DNA of 64,000 bases from Desulfovibrio sp. X2 (lineage in GTDB: Bacteria; Desulfobacterota; Desulfovibrionia; Desulfovibrionales; Desulfovibrionaceae). The stretch lies in contig NZ_ATHV01000002.1 of the NCBI RefSeq assembly GCF_000422205.1, positions 1-64,000 of the forward strand. Direction: 5' to 3'. The first letter of the stretch is position 1. Every line of letters begins with the position of its first letter. This document shows, in pieces, positions 8,996 to 16,969 of the stretch. The position numbers and the translations under genes are program-made. The notes under the pieces were generated by a model that saw nothing but the letters and a program-made list of their open reading frames with translations, did not search any database and was not told the DNA's origin.

Positions 8996-11329
8996 ATGCA
9001 GTCCGCCCAGCAGCCCCCAAAAAAACCGCAAGGCCCTGCCCCGCAGGCATCCGGCGGCCTGTCGCCCTGGTGGCGGCAGGGCGTCATCCTGACGCTGATC
9101 ATCGGCTTCAGCCTGCAGATCTGGATCGCTGCCAAGAGCTACCAGGGCGCGCCGCCCATTCCGGAGCGCGTGGTGGACTCCGCCGGAGCCACGGTCTTCA
9201 CCGGCGACGACGTGCGCGCCGGGCAGGAGGTCTTTTTGCGCTACGGGCTCATGGAGAACGGCTCCATCTGGGGCCACGGCGCCTACCTGGGGCCGGACTT
9301 CTCCGCCGCCTATCTGCACGACCTGGGGATGGACGCGGCGAACGACCTGGCGCAGCAAAGCTACGGCGCGGGCTACGCCACGCTGCCGGACAACGAGCGC
9401 GAGATCGTCCAGGCACGGGCATCGGCCCTCCTGCGCGAGAACCGCTACGACCCGGCGGACGGGATACTGCACTTCACGGACGAGGAGACCGCGGCCTTCA
9501 AGCGCGAGATCGCGCGCTGGACCGCCTACTTCGCCGCGCCCACGGACAACGGGGGCCTCAGCCGCAAGTTCATCGACAACCCGGTGGACCTGAAGGACCT
9601 CACGGCCTTCTTCGCTTGGACGGCCTGGGCCTCCATCGCGGACAGGCCGGGCGAGACCTTCTCCTACACCAACAACTTCCCCTACGAACCCATGCTCGGC
9701 AACCGGCCCACGGACAGCGCCGTGCTCTGGAGCGCGCTGAGCCTCATCACCCTGCTCGCGGCCACGGCGCTGGTGCTCTTCTCCTTCGGCCGCTTCAGCT
9801 ACCTGGGCTGGAAGGGCACGGGCGAGCACGTGCACCCGCACATGCTGCCGGGCGGCGGCGGCCCCACGCAGCGCGCCACCATCAAGTTCTTCGTGGCCGT
9901 CTCGCTGCTCTTTTTGGCCCAGACGCTCATGGGCGGGGCCACGGCCCACTTCCGGGCCGACCCGGGCAGCTTCTACGGCCTGGACCTCTCGGCCGTGTTC
10001 CCCAGCAACATCCTGCGCACCTGGCACCTGCAGTCGGCCATCTTCTGGATCGCCTCGGCCTTCGTGGCGGGCGGGCTGGTGCTGGGCAGCGCCCTGGGCG
10101 GACAGACCGAGCCCAAGGGACAGGTGGCGGGCGTACACGCCCTGTTCTGGGCCCTAGTGGTGGTCATCGCGGGCAGCCTCCTGGGCGAGCTCCTGGGCAT
10201 CCACCAGGTCTTCGGCAACCTCTGGTCCTGGTTCGGGGACCAGGGCTGGGAGTACCTGGACCTCGGCCGCTTCTGGCAGATACTGCTGGCCGTGGGCCTC
10301 GTGGGCTGGGTGGTCATGCTGCTGCGCGCGGTGAAGCCCGCGCTGGGCGACCCGGAACGCCGCGAGCTGACCTCGCTCTACCTGCTGGCGGCCGTGGCCA
10401 TCCCCCTGTTCTACCTGCCCGCCTTCTTCTTCGGCAGCACCACCAACTTCACCATCGTGGACAACTGGCGCTTCTGGATCATCCACCTCTGGGTGGAGGG
10501 CTTCTTCGAGCTCTTCGTGACCGTAATGGTCGCCGTGACCTTCCACCGCCTGGGGCTGGTCACGCGGCAGACCGCGGCGCGCGTCATCTACCTGGACGCC
10601 ATCCTCTTCCTGGGCAGCGGCATCGTGGGCACTGGCCACCACTGGTACTGGACCGGCCAGACCAACCTGAACATGGCCCTGTCCGCGCTCTTCTCGGCCA
10701 TGGAGGTGGTGCCGCTCACGCTGCTCACCCTGGACGCCTGGGACTTCGTGAGCCTCACGCGCTCGCGCTGCGACGTCTGCGGCGAGCGGGTGGACATCCC
10801 GCACAAGTGGACCTTCTACTTCCTCATGGCCGTGGGCTTCTGGAACTTCGTGGGCGCGGGCATCTTCGGCTTCCTCATCAACCTGCCCATCGTCAGCTAC
10901 TTCGAGGTCGGAACCCTGCTCACCCCCAACCACGGCCACGGCGCGCTCATGGGCGTCTTCGGCATGGAGGCCATGGCCCTCATGGTCCTGGCCTTCCGCC
11001 AGGTGCTTTCCGACGAGCAGTGGGCCGGGCCGGTGAAGTGGGTGCGGGTCTCGTTCTGGGGGCTGAACGCCGGGCTGGCGCTGATGCTCCTGGGCAGCCT
11101 GTTCCCGGGCGGCGTGCTGCAGTTCCTGGACGTGCTGCAGAACGGCTACTGGCACGCGCGCAGCCTGGCCTACACCGGCGGGGGCATGGCCCGGGCCCTG
11201 GAATGGGCGCGGCTGCCGGGCGACCTGGTCTTCATCTTCCTGGGCGCCCTGCCCATGGTCGTGGCCGCGTGCATGACCTACGCGCGCATGCGCCGGGGCC
11301 CGGCCCCGAGCGCGGTGAAGGAGGTCTGA
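8996..11329 (+). CDS. norZ: Quinol-dependent nitric oxide reductase (qNOR)
   Basis: A 777-residue inner-membrane protein of the heme-copper oxidase superfamily. It is long enough to be the single-subunit quinol-oxidising NOR, which fuses a NorC-like N-terminal domain to the catalytic NorB part. The N-terminal domain has one membrane helix (about 22-42) and a periplasmic part with the qNOR signature WGHGAYLGPDFSAAYLH, and no CxxCH heme-c site. Heme and FeB ligand motifs are seen: TWHLQSAIFW, HLWVEGFFELFVTV (the conserved acidic residues), GTGHHWYWTG and NHGHGALMGVFGMEAMALM. It reduces 2 NO to N2O with quinol. No nitrite reductase or NorR lies beside it, so NO detoxification is more likely than denitrification. 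Confidence 0.95.
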   Translation: MQSAQQPPKKPQGPAPQASGGLSPWWRQGVILTLIIGFSLQIWIAAKSYQGAPPIPERVVDSAGATVFTGDDVRAGQEVFLRYGLMENGSIWGHGAYLGPDFSAAYLHDLGMDAANDLAQQSYGAGYATLPDNEREIVQARASALLRENRYDPADGILHFTDEETAAFKREIARWTAYFAAPTDNGGLSRKFIDNPVDLKDLTAFFAWTAWASIADRPGETFSYTNNFPYEPMLGNRPTDSAVLWSALSLITLLAATALVLFSFGRFSYLGWKGTGEHVHPHMLPGGGGPTQRATIKFFVAVSLLFLAQTLMGGATAHFRADPGSFYGLDLSAVFPSNILRTWHLQSAIFWIASAFVAGGLVLGSALGGQTEPKGQVAGVHALFWALVVVIAGSLLGELLGIHQVFGNLWSWFGDQGWEYLDLGRFWQILLAVGLVGWVVMLLRAVKPALGDPERRELTSLYLLAAVAIPLFYLPAFFFGSTTNFTIVDNWRFWIIHLWVEGFFELFVTVMVAVTFHRLGLVTRQTAARVIYLDAILFLGSGIVGTGHHWYWTGQTNLNMALSALFSAMEVVPLTLLTLDAWDFVSLTRSRCDVCGERVDIPHKWTFYFLMAVGFWNFVGAGIFGFLINLPIVSYFEVGTLLTPNHGHGALMGVFGMEAMALMVLAFRQVLSDEQWAGPVKWVRVSFWGLNAGLALMLLGSLFPGGVLQFLDVLQNGYWHARSLAYTGGGMARALEWARLPGDLVFIFLGALPMVVAACMTYARMRRGPAPSAVKEV

Positions 11330-11721
11330 GCGGCGGGGGGAGGCCCGGCGCCGGGAGAGGAGCGGACGGGCGGCGAAAGAGAAAGGGAAGCGCCCGGCCT
11401 CCGTCGGGGGTGCCGCCAGCGGCGCGGGCACGATGCACGCCATGGCGCGCGCCGCTGTCCGCTGCACCGGATTGGTCCATTTGCGGCCCGCAAGTGGTCC
11501 GGTGATTGGACCACCGGTCTGCCCGCAAGACGGTGCCGAAGAGGCCGGTCCATCGGCTCTCGGGGTCGGGAGCTGAAACAAGTAAACGCACCCGTGTCGG
11601 GAGGAGGCCCTCGGGCCATATTTCGGCAACTCTTCCTCAACAAATAAAAACTGTCTTTTCGGTATATTGAGATTCAGCCCAAAAAGGAGTGGAAAAAATT
11701 TCGCTGAACGCATTTTTTTGC

Positions 11722-11750
11722 TTGACCCATCCGGCCCAGATAGCTAGAAG
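11722..11750 (+). promoter_or_regulatory. Candidate sigma-70 promoter
   Basis: TTGACC (11722-11727), a 17-base spacer and TAGAAG (11745-11750), lying at the edge of an AT-rich tract. The predicted start falls just before the palindrome at 11763. There is no coding region within 500 bases downstream on this strand. Confidence 0.45.
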
Positions 11751-11762
11751 GGACTTGCCTGC

Positions 11763-11780
11763 TGATTGAGTAATCAATCA
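11763..11780. promoter_or_regulatory. Operator-like perfect palindrome
   Basis: TGATTGA-GTAA-TCAATCA has seven-base arms with no mismatch. It sits 13 bases after the candidate -10 box, where a bound repressor would block transcription. The TetR-family gene 500 bases downstream is the nearest candidate binder, but that link is inference. Confidence 0.5.
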
Positions 11781-12055
11781 CAGGTTGGCAGGACGGCGCC
11801 CCCGATCCTGCCATGGTGAGGGTTGGAAAACGACGCCTGGTTGCCGGGCGGAAGGCGCGCAAGCCCGCCACGCTGTTCACGCGCGCACCAACTTCCGCCC
11901 GGCGCCACAGGCGGCCGGCCCGAACCGGGATGATCGTGATGTTCCCCGCTTGCCCCTCTACCGGGGTCCGTGCTTCGGCCGACGACGCATAGAGTCCCGC
12001 GGCAAGACGGTTGACATACCATGCATTGGCTCCACACAACACCTCCGCCTTTGTT

Positions 12056-12088
12056 GGGGCCCCAGTCCGACGGGGCCCCGCCTCTTTT
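12056..12088 (+). terminator. Terminator-like hairpin
   Basis: GGGGCCCC (12056-12063) pairs with GGGGCCCC (12072-12079) around an eight-base loop, followed by GCCTCTTTT. The T run is short and offset, so termination may be partial. Confidence 0.5.
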
Positions 12089-12204
12089 CAAGCCTTTCTT
12101 CCGCACCATCTCGCCCCACGAAGCGCCGGGTCCAACCGCCCGGCGCTTCACCTCGCCCTTCGCCGGGCAGGACGGTGCGCAAGCCTGTCTGATCGTTCAG
12201 TGGA

Positions 12205-12233
12205 TTGACAGGCGGCCGAGCACTCCGTATCCA
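12205..12233 (+). promoter_or_regulatory. Candidate promoter of tetR-type gene
   Basis: TTGACA (12205-12210), 17 bases, then TATCCA (12228-12233), about 48 bases before the regulator start codon. The -35 is perfect; the -10 is weak. Confidence 0.4.
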
Positions 12234-12280
12234 CTTGCCATTCACCATATCGCGCGCAGAGCGCAGGGGGCCGGACCAGG

Positions 12281-12853
12281 ATGACCAAGAAGGAAGCACT
12301 TCTTCAGGCGGCCAAGGAACTTTTCGGCGAGTACGGCTACGCCGAGACGACCTTTGCCATGATTTCGCAACGAGCCCAGGTCGCCATGGGGCTGCTTGCC
12401 CACCACTACGGCAACAAGGAAAAACTCTTCCTGGCCGCGGGCATGGACGTGCTCGAGAATCTGCTGACCGCCTTGCGCGCCAGCGTTGCAGGCGCGCCCA
12501 CCGGGCTCGAGGCCGTACTGCGCTTCTGCCGCTGCTATCTCGAATTCTCGCGCGAGCCCGGGGCGAACTTCCTGGTCCTCATCCGCTGCTCGCCCTACTC
12601 GGACATGAAGACGCGCGAAGACCGCGAGATCATGATCACCAAGTTCACCGAGGTGCACATCCTGCTGCGCGAGTGCACGGGACGGGGCCTGGAGGACGGC
12701 ACCATCGCCGCCAACGACCCGCACCTGGCCGCGCAGTTCCTGAGCTGCGTCCTGGTCGGCGCCGTGCGCACCAAGTGCCTCACCCCCTACGCCACCCCCG
12801 GCCTCTACGACGAGGTCATGAAGCGCATCGAGGCCTCGCTCAAGGGCTGCTAG
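12281..12853 (+). CDS. TetR-family transcriptional regulator
   Basis: A 190-residue regulator. The first 50 residues are the TetR helix-turn-helix: LLQAAKELFGEYGYAETTFAMISQRAQVAMGLLAHHYGNKEKLF, with the usual HHYxNKExLF end. The rest is the helical ligand-binding and dimer domain, which is too variable to suggest an effector. A second half of normal length argues against truncation. The ATG has only a weak ribosome site. Likely targets are the 950-base region upstream and itself; a perfect palindrome at 11763 is one candidate operator. No efflux pump or enzyme gene lies directly next to it. Confidence 0.9.
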   Translation: MTKKEALLQAAKELFGEYGYAETTFAMISQRAQVAMGLLAHHYGNKEKLFLAAGMDVLENLLTALRASVAGAPTGLEAVLRFCRCYLEFSREPGANFLVLIRCSPYSDMKTREDREIMITKFTEVHILLRECTGRGLEDGTIAANDPHLAAQFLSCVLVGAVRTKCLTPYATPGLYDEVMKRIEASLKGC

Positions 12854-12902
12854 CGCCCGGAGTGCCGGTCGAAAAATACTCTTGTGGAAATGAGAAATAT
12901 TG

Positions 12903-13505
12903 ATGAATTTTCTCAGCACATTTTCTGCATCAGTTATTGCTGCTGTGGTAGCAGCATTTATCGTCAGCTATCTTAATTCTCGTTTAATGCTGAGGATAAC
13001 GGAAAAGCAGATTGAATCACAAGAGCGCATTTCCGGACAGCGCGTAGAATTAGATAGAGAAAGTGCCTTCGCTGAAGACGATCGACTAGATAGATTTTTC
13101 ATTGCTAAAAAAATAGAAAAAGCACATATAATCCTTTCATCACTGTCTTCTTTTCATTCACAAACAAGTTGGTATATCCATTCTGAATCCAAATTAGACT
13201 CCTCTGATTGGGATAAGAAATGGCTAAATGAATTAAATAAATATAATGACTTGCGCATGATTATAGGACTGTATTTTAACAATTTGGATGAAATCTGCAA
13301 CGCTCTGATTGGCAAAGCAAACTGTTTCTGGATGGCTCAGCGGCAGTACATGATTTCTGAAAATCAAAATAATGAAGCATCAAAAAAGCATTATTCTAAT
13401 GAAGTAGTAAAACTATCTATTGAAATTGGAAGACAAGTTGCGATCCTTCAAAATGGATTGACCGCGCACACGCAAAAATTGGGCTTACCATGCCATTGCG
13501 ACTGA
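12903..13505 (+). CDS. AT-rich membrane-anchored coiled-coil protein
   Basis: A 200-residue protein I do not recognise. One membrane helix lies at residues 5-25 (FSASVIAAVVAAFIVSYL). It is followed by a charged, probably coiled-coil stretch (TEKQIESQERISGQRVELDRESAFAEDDRL) and then a helical cytoplasmic domain ending GLPCHCD. The codon use is strongly AT-rich compared with genes on both sides, which indicates horizontal transfer. I use the ATG at 12903; a TTG lies directly before it. A bidirectional terminator follows. The plan, one helix plus a coiled coil plus an alpha-helical body, is common among anti-phage and stress-linked membrane effectors, but there is no direct evidence for that here. 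Confidence 0.6.
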   Translation: MNFLSTFSASVIAAVVAAFIVSYLNSRLMLRITEKQIESQERISGQRVELDRESAFAEDDRLDRFFIAKKIEKAHIILSSLSSFHSQTSWYIHSESKLDSSDWDKKWLNELNKYNDLRMIIGLYFNNLDEICNALIGKANCFWMAQRQYMISENQNNEASKKHYSNEVVKLSIEIGRQVAILQNGLTAHTQKLGLPCHCD

Positions 13506-13507
13506 AA

Positions 13508-13537
13508 GAAAAAGGCAGCCTCCAGGCTGCCCTTTTC
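13508..13537. terminator. Bidirectional terminator
   Basis: GGCAGCCT (13514-13521) pairs with AGGCTGCC (13524-13531). There are A residues on the left and TTTT on the right, so it can end both the AT-rich gene and the convergent flavoprotein gene. Confidence 0.85.
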
Positions 13538-13572
13538 CTTTGCGTGCGCCGCGGCCGAGGGCCGCAGGCCGC

Positions 13573-14187
13573 CTAGCCGTAGTTCGAGTCGTCCGTGGGG
13601 TAGGAGTCCTTGTGCGGGGCCATGGCCTTGCCGAGCCAGTCCACGGTCTCGCCCAGGTTCTTCATGTTGTTCAGCCCCTCGGCGTCGCTCTCCACCTCGC
13701 CCTTGTCCAGGCCGAAGCCGAGGTTCCAGTAGAGCGAGCCCGGCACGATGACCTGGGACATGAGGAACATGTGGTTGATGGAGTCGAAGGCGTGGATGCC
13801 GCCGCCGCGCCTGACGGCGATGACCGCGGCGCCGATCTTGCCGCGCAGCAGCCTGCCGTTGGCGATGGACACGAGGCCCGTGCGGTCGAGCAGCGCCTTC
13901 ATCTCCGCGGTCACGTCGCTGAAGTAGGTGGGCGAGCCGAGCAGGATGGCGTCCGCGCGGATGATCTTCTCCATGACCTCGTTGAAGCAGTCGTTCGCCA
14001 CGGCGCACTGCCGGTTCTTGCGCTCGAAGCACTTGTAGCAGGCGATGCAGCCCCTGACCTGCCTGCCGCCCAGCTGATAGAACTCCGTCTCCCAGCCGCC
14101 CTTCTCGAGCGGGGCCAGGGCCGCGCGCAGGAGCGTCTCCGTGTTGCCGCCCTTGCGCGGGCTGCCGTTGATTGCCAAAGCGTACAT
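13573..14187 (-). CDS. NAD(P)H-dependent FMN reductase / iron-sulfur flavoprotein
   Basis: A 204-residue flavodoxin-fold protein. INGSPRKGGNTETLL (7-21) is the FMN phosphate loop, GCIACYKCFERKNRQC (about 46-61) is the cysteine motif of the iron-sulfur flavoprotein branch, and LLGSPTYFSDVTAEMKALLDR (about 81-101) binds the flavin ring. Such proteins pass electrons from NAD(P)H or ferredoxin to quinones, metals or oxidised thiols. I chose ATG 14187 because AAGGAGAAACC precedes it. It is divergent from an HxlR regulator, a common pairing for redox- or electrophile-induced reductases. Two palindromes lie between the two genes. A similar protein is encoded at 32656-33309. Confidence 0.9.
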   Translation of the reverse strand: MYALAINGSPRKGGNTETLLRAALAPLEKGGWETEFYQLGGRQVRGCIACYKCFERKNRQCAVANDCFNEVMEKIIRADAILLGSPTYFSDVTAEMKALLDRTGLVSIANGRLLRGKIGAAVIAVRRGGGIHAFDSINHMFLMSQVIVPGSLYWNLGFGLDKGEVESDAEGLNNMKNLGETVDWLGKAMAPHKDSYPTDDSNYG

Positions 14188-14258
14188 GGTTTCTCCTTGT
14201 CGGAACGAATCGTGTGTGCGATCCTTTTCATAACTCAAAAATTAACCATGACAAGTAG

Positions 14259-14292
14259 TTACAGCGATGTAAGGGAGTTACCCCAAGGTAAC
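14259..14292. promoter_or_regulatory. Tandem operators between reductase and HxlR gene
   Basis: Two palindromes with the same core geometry: TTACA-GCGA-TGTAA (14259-14272) and GTTACC-CCAA-GGTAAC (14277-14292). Their centres are 19 bases apart. Both sit in the divergent gap, 27-60 bases before the HxlR start. They are the obvious candidates for HxlR dimers binding side by side. Confidence 0.6.
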
Positions 14293-14318
14293 CTCCAAAA
14301 GCCGCCGAGGAGAGAAGG

Positions 14319-14801
14319 ATGCTCAGGGTCTGCGCCATGAAACGCCTTGCGGGCAAGGAGTACCATTGTTTCTACGAGCTTGCGCTGGACCTGGTGGGCG
14401 GCAAGTGGAAGCCGATCATCCTCTACCACCTCGCGCTGTGCGGGCGACTGCGCTTCGGCGAACTCAGGCGCACCATCTCGGCAGTCTCGGAGCGCATGCT
14501 GGCGCGGCAGCTGAAGGAGCTGGAGGCCGACGGCCTGATCCTGCGCGAGGCCCACGCCGAGGTGCCGCCCCGCGTGGACTACACGCTCACGCCCATCGGC
14601 CGGAAGATCATCCCCGCCCTCCTGGCGCTTCGCCGCTTCGGCATGGACTACGAGGACTTCCTCGGCGGCCGCGACCTCTTCGCCTCGGACGAGTACGAGA
14701 GCAGGGAGGACCCGGTGGTGGTGGACGGGGTGGTGGAAATGCCGAAGGACCGCGGGGCGTGCTGCGGGGCTGACAGGGGAACCGGCGGCGAGGCGGACTG
14801 A
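14319..14801 (+). CDS. HxlR-family transcriptional regulator
   Basis: A 160-residue winged-helix protein. The HxlR signature runs from CFYELALDLVGGKWKPIILYHLALCGRLRFGELRRTI through SERMLARQLKELEADGLI to PPRVDYTLTPIGRKI. A cysteine at residue 6 and a CC pair at residues 150-151 could be redox-sensitive, as in YodB-type relatives, but this is inference. GGAGAGAAGG precedes the ATG at 14319; an in-frame ATG at 14337 is an alternative. It is divergent from an FMN reductase and probably controls it. Confidence 0.92.
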   Translation: MLRVCAMKRLAGKEYHCFYELALDLVGGKWKPIILYHLALCGRLRFGELRRTISAVSERMLARQLKELEADGLILREAHAEVPPRVDYTLTPIGRKIIPALLALRRFGMDYEDFLGGRDLFASDEYESREDPVVVDGVVEMPKDRGACCGADRGTGGEAD

Positions 14802-14855
14802 CGGCGCGCCCCGCTCGACTGCGAGGCGCGCCGTTGACGGTTCCGCCGGGGCGCG

Positions 14856-15968
14856 TCAGGAATTGCCGTCGGTGATGTCTTTCACATCCTGCGCCTTGCG
14901 GGCGTCCATGGGGATGTGCCGGATGTCCGTTCCCGCGAAGTCGAGCCGTTTGAGATCCACCTCGCGCACGCGGCGGTTGTGCTGGGTGTGGAAGTAGAAG
15001 ACCTTGTCCGCCGTGTCCCAGGCCGTGGTCCACTGGGTGTCGCTACGCATGCCCTTCTGGCCCTCGGCCTCCGGGCCTTCGGACGCGCCCAGGGGCACGT
15101 CGAAGTTGTCCAGGATGCGGAACAGCTCGTAGACGGCCTCGCCCGCGTCCGGCAGGGGACGCGCCGTCTGGGACCAGGCCACGGCGCGCACGAAGCGGGA
15201 GGGGGGCGTGAAGTCGCCCGGCAGGCCGATCATGCCGCTGCCGCCGCCGAGCGGCTTGAAGTTCATGTCCTCGATACGCTTGGTCGGCACGGCCACGGCC
15301 GAGAGGTTCACGTAGTTGCGCAGGTTGGTCATGTGCCAGTCGTAGCCCGGCGAGTTGGTGATGACGCCGAGCGGGTTGTCGTAGACGTGCATGACGTGGT
15401 CGTGGAACTCGATGACGACGGATTTTCCCGAGGGCTCCGTGACCATCCAGTGCCCCTCCACGGGGATGCCGATGGAGGGCTCCACCACCGGGACCACGCG
15501 CACCTTCTTCATGGCCGCGAGGGCCTCGTCCACGCCGGCGCACTGCGAGAGGATGTAGGAGACCACGTCGGTCGCGGTGATGCTCTCCCCGGCCTTGGCC
15601 CTCTCGTAGACCGGATAGGTCTCGAAGCCCGGGTGGTAGAAGAGCCCGACGGTCAGCCCCTTCTCGTTCATGCCGTCGGCGAAGATCTCCTTGTGCAGCA
15701 TGTCCAGGGCCACGAAGCCGTATGCGCCCTTCCAGCGCTTGCCGTTCGGGCCGTCCGGGGTGAGCCCGGCAAAGGCGTGGCCGCGGGGCACGACGGCCAC
15801 CCGGGATTCGAGGTCGAAGGTTCCCCACTCCATGGTGCGGCCGTAGACCGTGTCGCCGTTCTTGGCGATGAGCCGCACGCCCGTGCAGGCGGACGCGCTT
15901 CCGGCCAGGAGGACGGAGAGCAGAAGCAGCAGGGAGAGGAATGACAGGACGATTCGCACGACAGGCAT
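14856..15968 (-). CDS. Exported choloylglycine hydrolase/penicillin V acylase-like Ntn hydrolase
   Basis: A 370-residue linear-amide C-N hydrolase. A signal peptide (residues 1-27) ends SASA, directly followed by Cys28, the catalytic N-terminal nucleophile, so export would expose the active residue. GRTMEWG (about 43-49) and TNSPGYDWH (about 205) carry the arginine/acidic and asparagine active-site positions, and a later FVRA arginine matches the family. Members cleave bile-acid amides, penicillin V or N-acyl homoserine lactones. The MEW in place of the MD(W) seen in Gram-positive bile salt hydrolases fits the Gram-negative cluster. AAGGAGCC precedes the ATG. It is alone, with no bile transporter nearby. 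Confidence 0.88.
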   Translation of the reverse strand: MPVVRIVLSFLSLLLLLSVLLAGSASACTGVRLIAKNGDTVYGRTMEWGTFDLESRVAVVPRGHAFAGLTPDGPNGKRWKGAYGFVALDMLHKEIFADGMNEKGLTVGLFYHPGFETYPVYERAKAGESITATDVVSYILSQCAGVDEALAAMKKVRVVPVVEPSIGIPVEGHWMVTEPSGKSVVIEFHDHVMHVYDNPLGVITNSPGYDWHMTNLRNYVNLSAVAVPTKRIEDMNFKPLGGGSGMIGLPGDFTPPSRFVRAVAWSQTARPLPDAGEAVYELFRILDNFDVPLGASEGPEAEGQKGMRSDTQWTTAWDTADKVFYFHTQHNRRVREVDLKRLDFAGTDIRHIPMDARKAQDVKDITDGNS

Positions 15969-16212
15969 GGTCTTGGCTCCTTGTCGGATGAGGGTTCCCT
16001 GCGCGCCTCCGCGGGCGCCAGGTCGGCGGGATGAGGGGCTTGGCGAAGCCCTTCTCCCGCATCTGTTTCCCGAAGCATACGCACTCTGCCGTCGCCGTCC
16101 AGGCTGGAGTGCCGAAAATGGATTCCATGGTCCGAGCGCCGCGCCACGGGCCTGACGCGCACAGGCGAGGCCGCCGGGAGCAAGGGGCAGAGGACAGAGC
16201 CCGGGGCCGGGC

Positions 16213-16797
16213 CTACGTGTAGCAGATGACGTTCTGGAACGTGGCCTCAGGGGTCACGGCGCGGTAGCCGTGGGGCTGGTCGGCGGGGAAGCGCAGGGCC
16301 CGGCCGGGCTCGGCCTCGTGCCACTGTCCGTCGAAGAGCACGGCGAGGCGGCCCGAGAGGACCACCACGTGCTCCACGACCCCGGGCTGATGGGGGGAGG
16401 AGAGCTGCTCGTGCGATCCGCTGAGCGCGACCTCGAAGAACTCCATGCGCGTGGCGGGATCGAAGGGGAAGACGACCCTGACCTTCATGTGCGGGTCGTC
16501 CGCAAAGGCCGCCTCGTCCGAAGGATCGCCCGGCAGGGGGCGTGGCGCACCGGTCCCGGCGCGAGCGGCCGCCCCGGTGACCGCCGAGGCGAAGAAGGCG
16601 GAGAAGGAGACCCGAAGCCCGCTCGCGATCTTCCAGAGCACCGCGATGGTGGGCACGGACTCCCGCCGCTCGATCTGGCCGAGCATGGCCTTGGACACGC
16701 CCGTGAGCCGCGCCGCGCCGTCCAGGCTCAGCCCCTGGCGCTCGCGCTGCTCCTTCAACGCGCGGGAGATGGAGCGCTTGAAATCATCCGGCGTCAT
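16213..16797 (-). CDS. XRE-family regulator with C-terminal cupin
   Basis: A 194-residue regulator. Residues 8-62 form an HTH_3 domain (LKEQRERQGLSLDGAARLTG, SKAMLGQIERRESVPTI). After a variable linker, a cupin domain (about 105-190) includes PHQPGVVEHVVVLSGRLAVL and the FPADQPHGYRA turn. These proteins sense a small molecule or metal in the cupin barrel and often repress a neighbouring gene. It is divergent from the YbaK-like gene. Two near-identical 16-base palindromes fill the gap, the nearer one only 11 bases before its own start codon, so autoregulation is likely. Confidence 0.9.
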   Translation of the reverse strand: MTPDDFKRSISRALKEQRERQGLSLDGAARLTGVSKAMLGQIERRESVPTIAVLWKIASGLRVSFSAFFASAVTGAAARAGTGAPRPLPGDPSDEAAFADDPHMKVRVVFPFDPATRMEFFEVALSGSHEQLSSPHQPGVVEHVVVLSGRLAVLFDGQWHEAEPGRALRFPADQPHGYRAVTPEATFQNVICYT

Positions 16798-16807
16798 GGC
16801 GCCCCTT

Positions 16808-16856
16808 GTGCGTTATAGCGTACGGTGCTAGAAATTCTCTGTGCGTTTTAGCGCAC
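16808..16856. promoter_or_regulatory. Paired operators of the XRE-cupin regulator
   Basis: GTGCGTTATAGCGTAC (16808-16823) and GTGCGTTTTAGCGCAC (16841-16856) differ at two positions. Each is an inverted repeat GTGCG-N6-CG(C/T)AC, and they are spaced 33 bases centre to centre, about three helical turns. The nearer site is next to the ribosome site of the regulator gene. Confidence 0.7.
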
Positions 16857-16969
16857 AAGGTGCTTCTAACAGCCGGAGCCGCGCGGCGCAAGCCGGGCGG
16901 CGCCCCGGGAGCGGGAACAGGCGGGCCGCAGAGGCAGCCGCCGAACATGATGCACGAGCGGAGGAAGCG

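Larger units (their letters stand above)
11756..12088 (+). ncRNA. Candidate structured non-coding RNA
   Basis: The start is placed about six bases after the candidate -10, and the end at the terminator hairpin. The body has a 12-base perfect stem, GCCGGGCGGAAG (11843-11854) with CTTCCGCCCGGC (11892-11903). Nested inside is GCGCGC (11855-11860) with GCGCGC (11881-11886). It contains no open frame with a ribosome site. It could equally be the long leader of the TetR gene at 12281. Known family: none that I recognise. Confidence 0.3.
11330..12280. other. 950-base stretch without a convincing gene
   Basis: No frame on either strand looks like a protein. The first 300 bases are GC-rich with a perfect inverted repeat GTGGTCC-N7-GGACCAC near 11494-11514. 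An AT-rich tract follows (about 11635-11725). Then come, in order and in one direction: a sigma-70-like promoter, an 18-base palindrome, a long GC-rich hairpin, and a terminator-like hairpin (each listed separately). A second hairpin, GAAGCGCCGGG with CCCGGCGCTTC, lies near 12119-12148. Composition, order and spacing suggest an untranslated RNA or a long leader. Confidence 0.5.

Noticed and set aside
12012-12040. TTGACA at 12011 as a promoter
   Set aside because: No acceptable -10 lies 16-18 bases downstream.
11674-12042. A 122-codon minus-strand frame in the norZ-tetR gap
   Set aside because: It has no ribosome site, no recognisable domain, and it crosses the promoter-like and hairpin elements.
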